Assembly (NCBI RefSeq): GCF_963678975.1
Contig: NC_089274.1
Span: forward strand, 1,848,001-1,912,000
Source of the DNA: Dysidea avara
Lineage: Eukaryota; Porifera; Demospongiae; Dictyoceratida; Dysideidae
DNA length: 64,000 nt
Reading direction: 5' to 3'
Position numbers and translations under genes: made by a program. The notes below the pieces were generated by a model, which searched no databases, was not told where the DNA came from, and saw only the letters and a list, made by a program, of their open reading frames with translations. Below are positions 15,028 through 39,640 of this stretch, in pieces. Within the stretch, counting starts at the first letter, position 1. Each line of letters opens with the position of its first letter.

Positions 15028-15801
15028 ATGGGTGCATTTTTATCAGCTTCCGCTAATCCTCACCTTGCTGATAAAGAGCGAAGAAGAAGTTCCTTGGATG
15101 GAACGAAGCAAACAGCTGTCAAGATTGCTAAGGATATGAAAAGACTGACCACGGCTGCTGCTAAGTTGAAGTTGAAGCCGAAAGCTCGTCCGGTTACGAT
15201 TGTGAAGTCAATTTCGGCTGATGCGATTTTGGAAGAGAAGAAAGAACAGCAGCAACCAGTTGTAAACCATATAATCAAACCGGAACCTACACCAAAGCCA
15301 ATCCCAGAACCAGTCATCCAGAGAGAGACGCGATCCGCGTACAAACTGTCAGACTTGTGCGTCGCACTGGGCCACTACATTCAGCGAAAGAACGCCCACT
15401 TGACAAACCCATCCGAGACAATCCAATGGTTCAGAGTTGCAGACCGTGCCTTGCAGCTAAATGGATGGACCCTTAGCTCGTTCATTTGTGAATCTCACAT
15501 CGTGTTTACCTACGTGTTAATGCGCAAGGCACTGGAAATGTTTGACTGTAAGAACTTGTTAGATGTTAAGCAGCTGTTTTTCATGTGTCTCTACATCTCA
15601 TATACTTACAATGCTAACGAGATCAGTTATCCACTGAAGCCATTCCTGGTGTACAAGGACCGAGTATCATTTTGGGACAATTGTCTTAGTCTATCAATGT
15701 GCATGACAGAAGAGATGTTGGAACTGAATCAAGATCATGTACATTATTGTAAAGTATTGAGAGAACTCAGAGTGCACACAGCTAGCTCAACTAAACATTA
15801 A
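15028..15801 (+). CDS. CDK5R1: Cyclin-dependent kinase 5 activator (p35), intronless
   Basis: Non-cyclin activating subunit of Cdk5. A single open frame of 257 residues in good context (gccATGg). MGAFLSAS at the N-terminus fits the N-myristoylation consensus (Gly2, Ser6) used by vertebrate p35 to reach membranes. A Lys-rich stretch (residues 31-60) and the segment KSISADAI, resembling vertebrate KSLSCANL, follow. The Cdk5-binding cyclin-box-like domain spans about residues 105-250 and includes LYISYTYNANEISYPLKPFL and FWDNCLSLS, nearly as in human CDK5R1. Vertebrate CDK5R1 is about 307 residues and has an intronless coding region. The shorter N-terminal half may lack the calpain site that yields p25. 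It follows the myosin gene and precedes the golgin gene by about 0.3 kb. Confidence 0.93.
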   Translation: MGAFLSASANPHLADKERRRSSLDGTKQTAVKIAKDMKRLTTAAAKLKLKPKARPVTIVKSISADAILEEKKEQQQPVVNHIIKPEPTPKPIPEPVIQRETRSAYKLSDLCVALGHYIQRKNAHLTNPSETIQWFRVADRALQLNGWTLSSFICESHIVFTYVLMRKALEMFDCKNLLDVKQLFFMCLYISYTYNANEISYPLKPFLVYKDRVSFWDNCLSLSMCMTEEMLELNQDHVHYCKVLRELRVHTASSTKH

Positions 15802-16109
15802 CACATGTAATTATTTTGTTTTTGTGTCATTGAATTGTTTATAAAATATAAATTTAAATCACCAGCTATGTAATAGCTTTTATTTTTCTTTCTGTTGTTG
15901 ATGTTTTTATTCTCGTGTATGTAACTGTAACAATTGCCCAAATCACTTTGTCATTAGCAAGTCCATAGATATCTATGGCAAGTCAATAAAATTTCGCGCC
16001 TGTGCGCATACGCGGTATCTAAGGGATACGGAGAATTACGGTAGTATTCAAGCGTCTTTAGTTTTGGTGGGTTACGTTTAGAACGTTAACGCGCGTGGAA
16101 ATATTAAGG
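15802..16109. promoter_or_regulatory. p35 3' UTR and golgin promoter
   Basis: The first half is AT-rich, with ATATAAATTTAAAT after the p35 stop and AATAAA at 15985-15990. From about 15993 the base composition changes to CpG-containing sequence (cgcgcctgtgcgcatacgcgg) running to the golgin start, consistent with a compact promoter. No TATA box is evident. Confidence 0.45.
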
Positions 16110-19100
16110 ATGTTTAAGAACTTGAAAGAGAAAAAACTTGGCGATAAAGCCAGTGTTAAGCCGAGGACTCCATCTCACCAAAAGGGATCGGTACAGAATT
16201 CCACGGATGAGATTTCGGGGGACGCTAAAAGTCCTATGAAGTCTTCGGTATCTAATGACGACCACACTGACAAAGAAACATCGTCTGTAGGTAGCCAGGA
16301 ACCAGTGGCTGTCACAGCACCTGTTGTTTCTACCCATAAGGAGTCTAGCGTGAAGACGAGTAGTAAGGTATGATGAGACAGCGTCACCATAGTTATTACC
16401 TATATGTATATCACTTAGGCATCTCCTGTGCCTGAGTCTACTCCAGAACCGAGTACCAATGGTACTCCACAGGGCTCAGTTAGTAGTCCTAGTCCTATTG
16501 CTTCAGACTTAGAGTCATTCTCACGTGAAGACCTGGTTTCTATGGTGAAGAAACAAAGACAGGTAGCGATGCGGTACAAGAGCCGTTTCACGGATGTTAT
16601 GGAAGAGTGTAAGAAACTGCAACAAGAGAACGACAAGTTGCAGATAACTCTTCTGGAGGCTCAAGACAAGTCAGCTCGACGTGTCGCAGAGCTGAAGGAG
16701 ACACAGGACATGGTAAACCAATCTAAGGCTCACATGGAAGAGCTGTTCCGACAACAACTGGAGGAGAAGGAAGAGAAAATTAAGGTACAAGACACTCAAA
16801 TCAAGCTGCTGAAGGAGGCAATGCAGCAACATGCTGAAAAGGTTTGTTACCTTATTAGTCTATGTGGTAGAAGCCCTGGTAACTTGTCTGAAGGCATAAT
16901 TAATGTGTCTCAATTATGTACGAGTAGGGAACATGTGGTCTTCCCCTGAATTGTGTGTGACTGTGTGCTATTTGTCTTGTACATGTGGGTATGTGTGAAC
17001 ATGCGTACAAGTGTGCGTGCGTGCATGTGTAGTTGTGTGTGTGCTTGTTGTTACTGAGCTCTGGGTTTTGCAACCTCTATCCCTGTCATTGCACTAACTG
17101 TCTTACCTTAGTGGTGCACAGGTTTTCCAGTTTTCCAAATGTGTAGTACAGGTTTATTGGGTGGCAAAAACAGTGTATTGTGTGTGTTATTTATCTTTAT
17201 GTATGTTTGTATGCATATGTTGTGTATAGTGTAAACTGTACAGGTATATTAAATTAGGTATTAAGCTGGTGTATGTTCTATTAGAGAGTATTCTGATACA
17301 ATATGGGATCTGTGTGTACCCATTTCTAGGCCAATGAGGATAAAGCAAAGGACAAGGTGGTGGTAGAGTTGGAGGGAAGGGTAGCGAAATTGGAGGGATT
17401 TCTCAAGTCAGCCAAGAAGAAAGTGACTCAGGTTATCACCGAGAAAGCTCAACTTGAGAAAGAACTACAAGAGAAGGTGAAAGAGATCGAAACACTGGTA
17501 TGAAAGATTAACTAAAAATAAACTTATAAAATTGTTATATTTTGCTTTATAGACTTCTCAAAGTGAAGCTACTGATGGAAATGCTAGCGAACAATTTTCG
17601 CAGATTGCAGAAGAACTCCGTATTGCTAAGGACACCATCACCAACCTTGAGACTGAGCGCACAACAGCTAAGCAAGAGCATGACAAAGAAGTGACAGTGG
17701 TGAACGCTCAATTGGAAGAGACGCGTTCACAACTTGACAGTTTGAAATTGCAAGAGGGTTCTCTTAGATCTGAGCTAGCTAGCAAGGAAGAGAAATTCCA
17801 ATCTGAAATTGACTCTCTCAATCATCAGCTACAAAAAGTTACAGAAGATAAGAAATCTGAACATGCTATTGAAATGGAAGAACTACAGAAATCAAATTCT
17901 GCTCAAGTTAATGAATTGAATAGAAAGCTTGACGAGCACAGAGGTGCCCATGATGCAAAGGTGTCAAATTTAGAGGCAGCACATGCAGAGACTCTGAAAG
18001 CTTTGACAGGAGAAAATGCTTCATTGTTGAATAATGTAAGCCAATTGGACTCTGAGAAGGCAGCAGCTTTGGAGAAGGTTGCAACTATTTCTAAAATTCT
18101 TGAAGAGAAAGAGACTGCATTTCAAGAGTCACTGCAATCAGCAAAGAGAAATGAAAAGGTTGCTAAGGAATCACTGCGACATGAGCACGAAGAAAAGGTG
18201 CAATCATTAACTACAGAGTTGGAGGCAAAGTTTCAAGTCCAACAGGATGAAGTAGTTCGACAACTGAAGACTGCTCATGAACAAGAGAAAGCTGACTTAG
18301 CTTCTCAGCTAGATGGGTTACAACAAGAACTAGATAAACAGGTTAATCAGGTATCAACTTTTAAAGCTGACATTTTTGCTAAAGAGAAGCAACTTACTGA
18401 GGTGACGGCCCAGTTTGCTTCATCTCAGAAAGAATTAGATGCAAAATGTGTGGAAGTTTCTACTCTACAGGAGCAGAATAGTACACAATTGTCTGAGCTA
18501 GAGCACCGATTAACTGAGCATCACTCCACTGATTTAGCAGCAGTGAAGGAGGACTATGTAGCTAAGTTACATGCTCTGGAACAGAGGGAAGTGTCAAGGT
18601 GCCAACAATTGGAGCAGGACAAGCAGACAGAAATCGAGCAACTTAAGGAGGAAATGAAACACACTTTAGCACAGAAGGAGACTTTATTCCAGCAATCCCA
18701 GGAAGAAATAGAAACACGTTTTACTGAGGAGAAGCTACAGCAGGGCAGAGCAATGGATCTTCTGAGGGAGGAGAACCAAGCCCTGGAGAAACAGGTGTCA
18801 TCCTTGAGGGATGAAGTGGCAGCTGTTAGTAGCGGACAGGTAGAACAGTTCACCAAGGTGACACAAGAGCTTCACTCTCAATTAGAACAGGCACAGCAAC
18901 AGTACCACACTTCTCAAGAAGCTTTATCCATGATGGAATCACAGGTGGCTGAGCTGAAGACTCAAAGTGAATTCCTACAGAAGTCCCATAAGTCTGAGTT
19001 GGAGTCTGTTCAAAATGAGAAAGCTTCCTTAGAGCAAAGATTAAAAGAGTTGGACATTCAGCAACATTCTTTGACAGAAGAACTGCAGGACTTAAAACAA

Positions 19101-22100
19101 TCCAGTGAAGCAGAGAGGTCACTTATGATGAGCCAACATGCTAAAGAGATTGAACAGCTACAAAGTGAACATGGAGACACAATAAAACAGCTTAAGAAAA
19201 CATTTGAGGACACAAAGGCTGAGTTAAAGAGTTCCTTTAAGAAAGCTTTTGAAGAGGAGACAGCCAAGCTTAAAAGTTCCCTTACTGCTGAGCACGATGA
19301 GGTACGTCGACTAGCAGAAGAGAAGGTTACACAGGTTAGCGAGCAGCAGCAGCAACAGCTGCAAGCCTTGCAGGATGAAAATGCAAAACTGCAACAAGCG
19401 ATTGAAAAAGAGAAATCTGATGCGACCACAGCTGTTAGTGAGACCAAGAGGGAATTGAGTAATTTGACTGAAGAATACCAAACTCGTATTGCTCAGCTGG
19501 AGAAGAACTTGACTGATGCTCAGATTGATAAAGAGACTGCTCTCTCTGAGTTGGAGCAAGCTCATGCTCAAGCTGTACAATCTCTCGAGGAAGAGTGGAG
19601 GACAAAATTTCAAGATAAAGAACAATCTAGTGCTAAGGAAGTAGAGGAACAGGTGGCTAAACTGAATGAAGAGCTCTCCAAATTGTCACAGGAGAGAGAC
19701 AGTTTTGCTGAACAAGTGGAGCAAGTGAAAGACTCCTCTGCACAAACTGTTGTTGAGTTAGAGGAAAAGGTTAAAACTATGAGTGCTCAAATGGAATCGC
19801 TACTGAAGAGTAAGGAACAAGAGTTAGCTGATCTCCAAGCACAACTGAGGACCAAGGAAAGCTCAGTTAGTGAACTACAGTCTTCATTGGCAGTTAAAGA
19901 TAGTGAGTTGGGCAGTATGGTTAACCGAGAGCAGGTCAGCCAACTTGAAAAAGAAGTTGCCTCTTATCAGTCAGATAAGGCTACAATGGCTGAACAACTG
20001 CAACTACAAGAGCAACAGTTAGCTAAACTGCTACAGACACTTGATCAACAAAAACAAGAAATGGAAGCTGACAAGCAGCAAACAGTGAAAACTCTTAAGG
20101 AAGGATTTGTGACAGAGTTCCGTGAGAAAATGACAGAGTTGAAGAAAAAGAAAGATGCAAAAATTGCTGAGCTTACTAAGAGAGTTGAAGAGGCTGCTAA
20201 GGAACAAGAAGAAATGACTGCAAAGTTGGAAGCTGCAGAGAATAGTTTACAATCTGTAGGTACTCAACATGCTGGTACTGTGCAGGTAATTAAAGCTCAA
20301 CATGAAGCAGCCGTCCAAGAAACTGCCTCCCAACTTCAGTCACACATGGACGAGATGTCTTCCAATCATAAAGAACAATTGAAACAACTCCAAGACACTG
20401 TTAATGCAAAAGACAGTGAAGTAACTGAACTCAAGCAGTCAGCGATTGCTCTACAGAGCAATATTACAGAGCTAACTGACCAGTTGCAGCAGAAAGAAAT
20501 GGAGTATGTTCAGACACTGGATGGGCTAAAAGAGAGTCACGCACAAGAGATTGCTCAGGTCCAGCAATCCATGGAAGAGTCAATGACTGAAGAGAGACAG
20601 AAACTTGATCAGTTGACTCAGCAGCACAACACATCACTGGAGGAAGTGTGTAGTGATAAGGACTCTGCCATTGATACTGTCAAACAAGAGTTGGCTCAGC
20701 AGAAAGAAAAGTTTGTGGAGCTAAAAAAGAAAGCTGAGGCCAAGCTGCAGGAACTGAAGAGGCAATTAGAAGCTAAGAGCTCTGAGCTTCAAAAAGTGGA
20801 TCAAGAGAAATCCACTAAAATATCAGAACTAACATTGGAGCTGTCATTAAAAGAGGAGACGCTGGCTACACTGGGCAAAGAGAAATTAGAGGCAACAGAA
20901 TCTGTGACTGCCAAGCATCATGAGGAGTTGTCTCAGATTATCAATAACCATCAATTAGAGATGGAGGCCAACCAGCAACAATTGCAGGCTAAGATGGACT
21001 CCACAGTAGCCCAGTTGGAGGATAGACTCAAAAAAGCTGCTCAAGAAAAAGAAACTGCTCTGGCTTCACTACAATCCTCTCATGAACAAGCACTGGAGGC
21101 TGTACAGGTGGAATGGAGGACAAAGTTTGAAGAGAGGGAAATGTCAAGTAGCAAGAAAGTGGAAGAGCAAGTGACTAAGTTGAATGACGAGTTATCCAAG
21201 GTGTCCCGGGAGAGGGACATTTATGCCAAACAAGTAGAGCAAGCAAAATCCTCTTCCACACAGAGTGCTCTTGAGCTGGAGGAGAAAATAAAGACTGTGA
21301 AGGCACAAACAGAGGCACTCCTTCTTCGTAAGGAACAAGAGTTTGCTGATCTTCATGTTCAGCTAAGAACCAAAGAAAACTCACTGAAAGAATTCCAGGC
21401 ATTACTGGCACTAAGAGATACTGACGTTGAGGAGTTGACTGGTAAGTTGGCCGAGTTGGAATCCCAGGTTGAAACCAGAAAGGCTGAAATTAAGAAGAAG
21501 GCTGAGACCAAAGTTGCCGGAATGAGAAAGCAGTTTAATACTCAACTAGAGCAAGTTACCAAAGGCCATGAGGCAGAAATTACTGACATGAAACAAAACG
21601 AGGAAGATCTCAAAGTAACAATCACTAACTTACAAAGCGATCTTGCTGAGAGAGAAGAGAGTCTGAGAAATATGGAGAAAAGTTTCTCAGATGAGAAGTC
21701 ATCATTTGAAGACCAGAATCGTTCCCTCAATGAGCAGCTGCAGTCTCTACAGCAACAGATACTCAGCAGAGATGAGACTAATAGGGCACAGCAGTTAGAA
21801 GTGGAGCAACAGCAGCAACAAAGTGTCGAGCAGTTTGGAAAGGAGCAAGAACAGTTGACAAGTAGACTACAAGAATGTGAGCATGAGTTGGAAGAAAAAA
21901 AGAGCATGGAGGCACAACTCAGAGAACAACTTGCTTCTTATGAAAAGCAAGTAACTGACTTGACTCAACAAAAACAGGAAGCTGATGAAAACACCTCACA
22001 GCTCGAGAAGAAGCTTGAGAAAGCATCAAGTGTTTTGAAGCAGCGGACTGCTTCCTTGAAGAAAGACAATGAGGCAATAGCCAATGAATGGGAAGGAAAG

Positions 22101-24047
22101 ATGCAGGAGGCTCTGATGGTAGCTCAACAAGAAAGACAGACTTTACTGCAACAACACAAATCTCAGGTGGCTGCCATTACAGCTGAGGTTGAGACATCAC
22201 AAAGAACAATAGCTCAACTACAAGAAGACTACAAAGCTGTACAGGCTGAGTGTGTGGAGCTAAAGGAACAGTTAGCATCTAAGGAGGGGCAAGATGCTAA
22301 AATTAGCTTACTGGAGGAGAAGGTTTTGGCGCTGACTTCAGAGCAGCAGGCGGTACTTGCTGAACTAGAACATGAAGCAGAAAGGAAAGTTACTGCCATG
22401 AGAGAAGAGAGTGACAGTGCACTGCAAGAAAAAGAAGGCAAACAGAAGGAAAAAATGGTTGCACTTCAGGCTCAGTTTAGTGAAGAGAGAGCCAAATTAG
22501 AGGCTGCCATGTTGGATAAAGAGCAGAATATTCAACAAGAATTGTCAAATGTTAAACTGATGTTGGAAGCTTCTAAACTCGAAGCACAGTCTGCTCAAGA
22601 GCAGCTTGCAGCAGAGAGAAGCAGAATAGAGCAACTACAGAAAGAGTCATCTGCTGAAATGGCTCATGTGGAGAGCCAGCAAAGCCTGGAGCAGGCACTG
22701 GCAGAGAAGGAAGTTGCTGTGGAATCTGTTAGGCAGGCTCATGCCACAGAGTTGGCAGAACTAAAACAGTTTTATGAGAATGATTTAGAGCAGTTACGAG
22801 CTGAGGTAGCTTCATTGACTGCAGCAAGAAGCAGTGACAAGAAGAAAGATTCCATGTTAAAGGAGTATCAGAAGACGTTGAGCTCCAATGAGAAGGAACG
22901 TTTAAAGCTCGTTGAAGATATTAGAAGCTTACAGGTAGAGAGTGGACTGCTGAGACACTGTGTGTATTATTCTACCTTATTACCTGTAGGAACAGTTAGA
23001 AGTTTTGGGTGCTCAGAATGATGAACACTTAAGATCTGTAAGTGCTTGATAGTGTGATCATGTTGTGAATGTTGGTTGTTGCTCATAACATTGATGATGC
23101 CATCATTTTTGATTGCCTTATGATCATTTGATCACTGTTTGACTACTGGTAATCATGTTTTTAGTGCTGTTTTCCATCCTTACAGATTACTGAACTACAG
23201 CAGATCAAGACTGATCACAGCATTCAGTCAACTCCGATCAAATCCCCCACCACACCCACTATGGACACACCCTCCAAGTATATAACTCTGGCTGCAGAAC
23301 CACATGGCCAGGAATTTGAAGTGAGCCCCACCCAGCCTGCATACATGTGCACAACATGCATGGTATTGTAAGATTTTTATTCTTATATATTTAAAGTATA
23401 CTGGAACCTCTCAAAGATGGACACCATTTGGGGTCTTTTGAGTAGAGGTGTCCTTAGTTAAGGGTGTACAAACTGCAAACAGATGCCACAATTCAAAGGT
23501 GTCTTTTCACTGCATACTAAAAGTTTTTTTTTCATCTGCATTTAAGGTGTTCTCTTATACAATATTGAAGTGTTTCATCAAAAATTTAAAGGTCAGTAGT
23601 GAAGTCTTATGCTACAGCTACAAGTTTTGTGGAACTGGTATAGCTGATACACCATTACACATTAGCTAGACCTACTAACAAACTTGCAAAGAGTCTAAGC
23701 AAGTCACTATAGTGTATGTGGAATAAAACATTTTCATATTGCATGCTATAGACAAAAATCTCTCAAGTTAGACAATTATGTACGTATACAATCAACAGCA
23801 CATGTACAGTCTCCTATTGCTGAGTTTTTTCAGTGGAATTATAAATGTTTCTCTTTCAGTATTTCAAGAATGTACTATATAACTACATGATGGGTAAAGA
23901 GAGTAAGGTGAGCTAACACTACACAGTTCTGATGTGTTATATTGACTGCTGTTGTGTCTACAGCATTTGGTGAAGGCTATAGCATCCCTTGCACGCTTCT
24001 CTCCTGACCAGACAAAGAAAGTGCTACACAAAGCAGCAGCACTATAA
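16110..24047 (+). CDS. GOLGA4: Golgin-245/GOLGA4-type trans-Golgi tether with GRIP domain
   Basis: Long coiled-coil tether of the trans-Golgi. Exons: 16110-16367, 16419-16841, 17330-17497, 17553-22934, 22990-23037, 23186-23320, 23860-23907, 23964-24047; every exon is a multiple of three, total 2181 residues (human GOLGA4 about 2230). I chose ATG 16110 because MFKNLKEKKLG matches the amphipathic GOLGA4 N-terminus MFKKLKQK. A Ser/Pro-rich linker precedes a conserved block (residues about 115-215: SREDLVSMVKKQ, RRVAELKETQ). One 5.4-kb exon encodes about 1790 residues of Gln/Glu/Lys-rich coiled coil. The C-terminus (about 2136-2176: EFEYFKNVLYNYMMGKE, then FSPDQTKKVL) is a GRIP domain, which in this family binds ARL1-GTP. 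ATTAAA at 24073 may be the poly(A) signal. Part of the coiled coil is internally duplicated. Confidence 0.93.
19490..19925 (+). repeat. Golgin internal coding repeat, copy 1
   Basis: Encodes a coiled-coil segment with landmarks EEEWRTKFQDKEQSS, VEEQVAKLNEELSKLS and QAQLRTKESS. It is paralogous to the segment about 1.52 kb downstream, where the matching landmarks are VEWRTKFEEREMSS, VEEQVTKLNDELSKVS and HVQLRTKENS. Confidence 0.85.
21008..21440 (+). repeat. Golgin internal coding repeat, copy 2
   Basis: Second copy of the coiled-coil block at 19490-19925. The offset is constant (about 506 codons) over at least 120 residues, so this is an old in-frame duplication rather than generic heptad similarity. 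Confidence 0.85.
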
Positions 24048-25971
24048 TATTATTTGTGTAAATGAAATTTCTATTAAATGAATTTTTGTACTAGGAGACA
24101 ATTCACCTGTCACCACTTGTATACTCTGTACATTTGTCATGTTCAGTTTATAAAAAAAACACCTTTTTGTCAATTTGTGTAATAGACACTGCATGAAACA
24201 TCAGCTCTGAGCACTAAGTTGAGAGTCCAGTTGATCTATATTGTGACACATGAGTTTGTAAAATATGATGTACCCTACACAATGGAGTATGGCAGATTCA
24301 TCTATGCAGTGCTGTCTTCTGGAAAATGTTCTGTAACAATTGTATATAATTAAATAATTTTGATGAAACACAAGAGGTAGTTCAGAAACTAGATCACATA
24401 ACAGCATCTAGCCACATGGTACCCAGCCACAGTGCTAGTGGTGGATCTATAACAGCTGTAGAATAAGTAGGGACCCGCCGATTATGCTCATTATTTTACC
24501 TATTATGCTATGCTGCACTGCTCAAAAATTTACCTATTATGCTTAGATTAATGCTCAATATTTACCTATTATGCTCAAATTATGCTCAATATTTTTACCT
24601 CAGTTCCCATATTTTTCTAATAACTTTGCACTTTATGAAAAAGCAGTAAGTGGTTGAAGCACAGACTGTAAATCCTTGCTTGTCAAAATGCATGTCACAG
24701 AAAAGATCGATATACTCTAATAGAACAGTCAGCTACCTGATAATTTTATTAGAGTTACTGACTGTTCTATTAATTAGAGTATATCGATCTTTTTGTCGGA
24801 TATGTATTTTGATAAGCAAGAATTTATAGCATTGCACAAATATTCTACCTATTATGCTAGCATTATGCTCAATGCTTTCAGGCGCCTATTATGCTCATTA
24901 TTATGCCAGCATAATCGGCGGGTCCCTAAGAATAAGGTGTTCAAGGGCATATATATACCCATGCTATATAAGAAAACTAACTGTAGGGCAAATGTTGACT
25001 AAGCCATAGTATTTTGATTACAGTAGCTAGTTGCTTGACTGTTCAATTAATATCTCAGTTGATTTTAATACAGTGGGTTGTGAAGTGTTGACAATTTAAT
25101 GGATGCTAGTTCAATGCATTTGCATCAGGGGTGGTGGAGCAGGCCAAAATGTTAGGAGACCAACTTTGACAGTGAAACTTCCATTGGGGGGGTAGAGGTC
25201 TGGGGACTTGCTGCAGGAACAACTAAGAGCCTAATTGTAATATCTTTTTGCAAGTAGCTACTTACAGCTTAAAGGCGACTATTCTATTAGAGTAGCTACG
25301 TGTACAGGTACTGCTCCATTTGAGTAACTTTGCTTTCAAGCATTGTCCAATCTCGTTTCTACTGCCTATGATTTGTATCCATGCTCCAGGTGGGTGAAGT
25401 TTCTCTCTTGAGGGCAAGGAATTATATACAAAAGTTCAAACACAACATTTAGAGCAGTTATTATGGTTTTTTTCAACAGAACTACAGCTGAATGCTATTA
25501 ACTGTATAAACTTTATTGATCACATGATGGTGGGTGTTATTAACTATATTTATTACTTGTTGGGCACAGTTTGTGAGCATCAACGTTAGCTGTCATTATC
25601 ATCTGTGAATACATGTAGAGCAGAGCAAGTTGGCCATGCACCATTTAGTTGTACAAATTTCCATTTTCATAAATTATCAACATTGCAACTTTCAATTATG
25701 ACCCTTGTGCAGTAGTGGATCTAGGTGGGCTTCTGTGGTTTCAACAGAAATCCCTTTTTGTACATAGTAACTGATACAGCAGGTTGATAAAGCTAGTGTG
25801 TGCTATGAGTATACAACTAAACAATTCACATGCACCCTGCCACCCACCCTCTGCTTGCAGACACAATTGTGCCAAGCAACAACCGAAGACCAACATTGAT
25901 AGTGTGGGCTGGATGGAAATTGGACTTGATATTGTAGACATTTAGTGGTCTAACAAAAATGTTCAGTCATT
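24048..25971. other. Intergenic spacer between golgin and RPL37A (3' ends converge)
   Basis: No gene is recognised. It holds the golgin 3' UTR, a 457-bp MITE (24470-24926) and AT-rich sequence. The open frames here lack codon structure or splice context. Confidence 0.6.
24470..24926. mobile_element. TA-flanked MITE built of TATTATGCT motifs
   Basis: Perfect terminal inverted repeats (GGGACCCGCCGATTATGCT / AGCATAATCGGCGGGTCCC) are flanked by TA on each side, as in Tc1/mariner insertions. Several 'cctattatgct' blocks lie inside each arm. The centre is a second palindrome: AAAAGATCGATATACTCTAA, then GAACAGTCA, mirrored by TGACTGTTC and ending AGAGTATATCGATCTTTT. It is related to the elements at 43005-43345 and 60264-61002. 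Confidence 0.8.
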
Positions 25972-26463
<492 letters not shown>

Positions 26464-26550
26464 TATGACACGCCGCACCAAAGTGTTAGAAGACTGGAAA
26501 ATTTTGGTGCGCAGTATTTGAAGTAAAATCATACAACGAGATCTACTGGA
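26464..26550. promoter_or_regulatory. Probable bidirectional promoter, RPL37A / JmjC gene
   Basis: Only 87 bp separate the two divergent start codons. Pyrimidine runs on the minus strand (for example TTTTCCAGTCTTCTAAC) could hold the TOP-type transcription start typical of ribosomal protein genes. No TATA box is evident. Function is inferred from geometry. Confidence 0.6.
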
Positions 26551-38210
<11,660 letters not shown>

Positions 38211-38750
38211 TGTGTGATTGTTATGTAATGGAATGTATAATTTTGTATGTATGAAGTTTTACACATCCGGTATATTATAAAGCAGGTGCATTGAAACCTC
38301 ATTAATAGGGCCACCTATGAGACACACGACAAGTAGCCCTATTAGTGAGGTGGCCCTATTACTAAAAAACCTCACCATAAAACAAAGTGGCCTTATTGCC
38401 AAGGTTTTCAACAAACCAACACTGCTATGTATAACAGCAATTTACATCAAGTTTTATCCAGCATTACAATTATATAGGTACAGGTAAATTAGGTGCTTAG
38501 GAGCAGCAAGTTTTACAGTGATATCTTGACTGCCTGCTTAACTGGCCTGATTATTGAGGGAATTTTGTGCAGTGAGCTTGGTCCTGCAGTATGTGGTCAC
38601 TGGTCTTATATATGAGGTGGCCCTAGTAGTGAAAATGTAATGGTATGGAAAATACATCTGGACTTCCACTAGAACAAGTTGGCCCCATTCACTATCAAGC
38701 TGCTTCTTGTATCATATCTTTGAGTGTAATAGACTACTTCATTTTATACA

Positions 38751-38801
38751 ATGGCAGAGCTTGATTGTTTGGACTTTCCAAATTTTTATGAAATGCTGGA
38801 A
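38751..38801 (+). CDS. Possible orphan first coding exon (MAELDCLDFP...)
   Basis: ATG in fair context opens 17 codons ending at a perfect donor (GAA|GTAAGT). No downstream exon that joins it was recognised. It may belong to a gene whose remaining exons I could not see, to the decayed LRR gene at 39641-40640, or be chance. Only the frame and the donor are seen. Confidence 0.25.
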
Positions 38802-39640
38802 GTAAGTGTGCTTGGTCATTATCTGTTAAGAGGATAAAAACACACTGTACCTGTTGCAAACCTGATTTACCACTACCAAGGGCCTCTATGCAACAAACCT
38901 GGACACTGCTGCAAAGAAATGTATATCAGCCTCTCGGAGAATATTTATGGCCTGGAAATGCAGTTAGTGGTTACCTCCAGACCCAAACTGTATTAATTAG
39001 TATATGCATACATATTCAGGATTCTGCCCAGAAAGTCCTGAATGGTGGCCTAAAGTCAACATGAACTAATATACTGTGTGTTATATTAGAGTATATTACA
39101 TGTGCATCAGTGATATGTAAGAATTATACTTCTGTATGTATTTAAGAAGGTACTGGTCACTTTGAACCACTGCCAACCAGTGTGAGCAAAACCCTGATAT
39201 GTCACTCCTTGCCATGCCCACATGGACTGGTCACATGATGCACTCATATTCCAATTACTGTATTTGACACCTTGGGTCCTACCAATAATGTCCTGATTAC
39301 CAGAAGGTGTCCTGATTTTCTGAAGGATACTTTAGGACCATTACTATGTGTCCTCATTCTTAAGTGTCACTTGACTGTATGTACATAATACTGTTTCATT
39401 CAGAGGTGCATATTAAGGCGTTTCTATGATTCAATGATGTTACCGTACATATAGCTAAATATTTCGAGGGAGAAGGTTTGGGGGTTATCAGTGAAACTTT
39501 TATCCTTGACATATTTAGACTTCCACAATACATTTTGCAAATACACGAAAATAATTAGTTATAGGTAACATTGTACCAAGAGTTCATAATATAAAAAGAG
39601 AGGAGAGTGTCCTGCTTCAGTAGCTATACCCTGAACACTG

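Noticed and set aside
16095-16109. Upstream GTG start for the golgin
   Set aside because: GTG is not a usual nuclear start in animals; ATG 16110 gives the conserved MFKNLK N-terminus.
18554-22441. Minus-strand open frames (Ser/Cys-rich) opposite the golgin exon
   Set aside because: They are antisense shadows of Gln/Glu/Lys coiled-coil codons, with no motifs.
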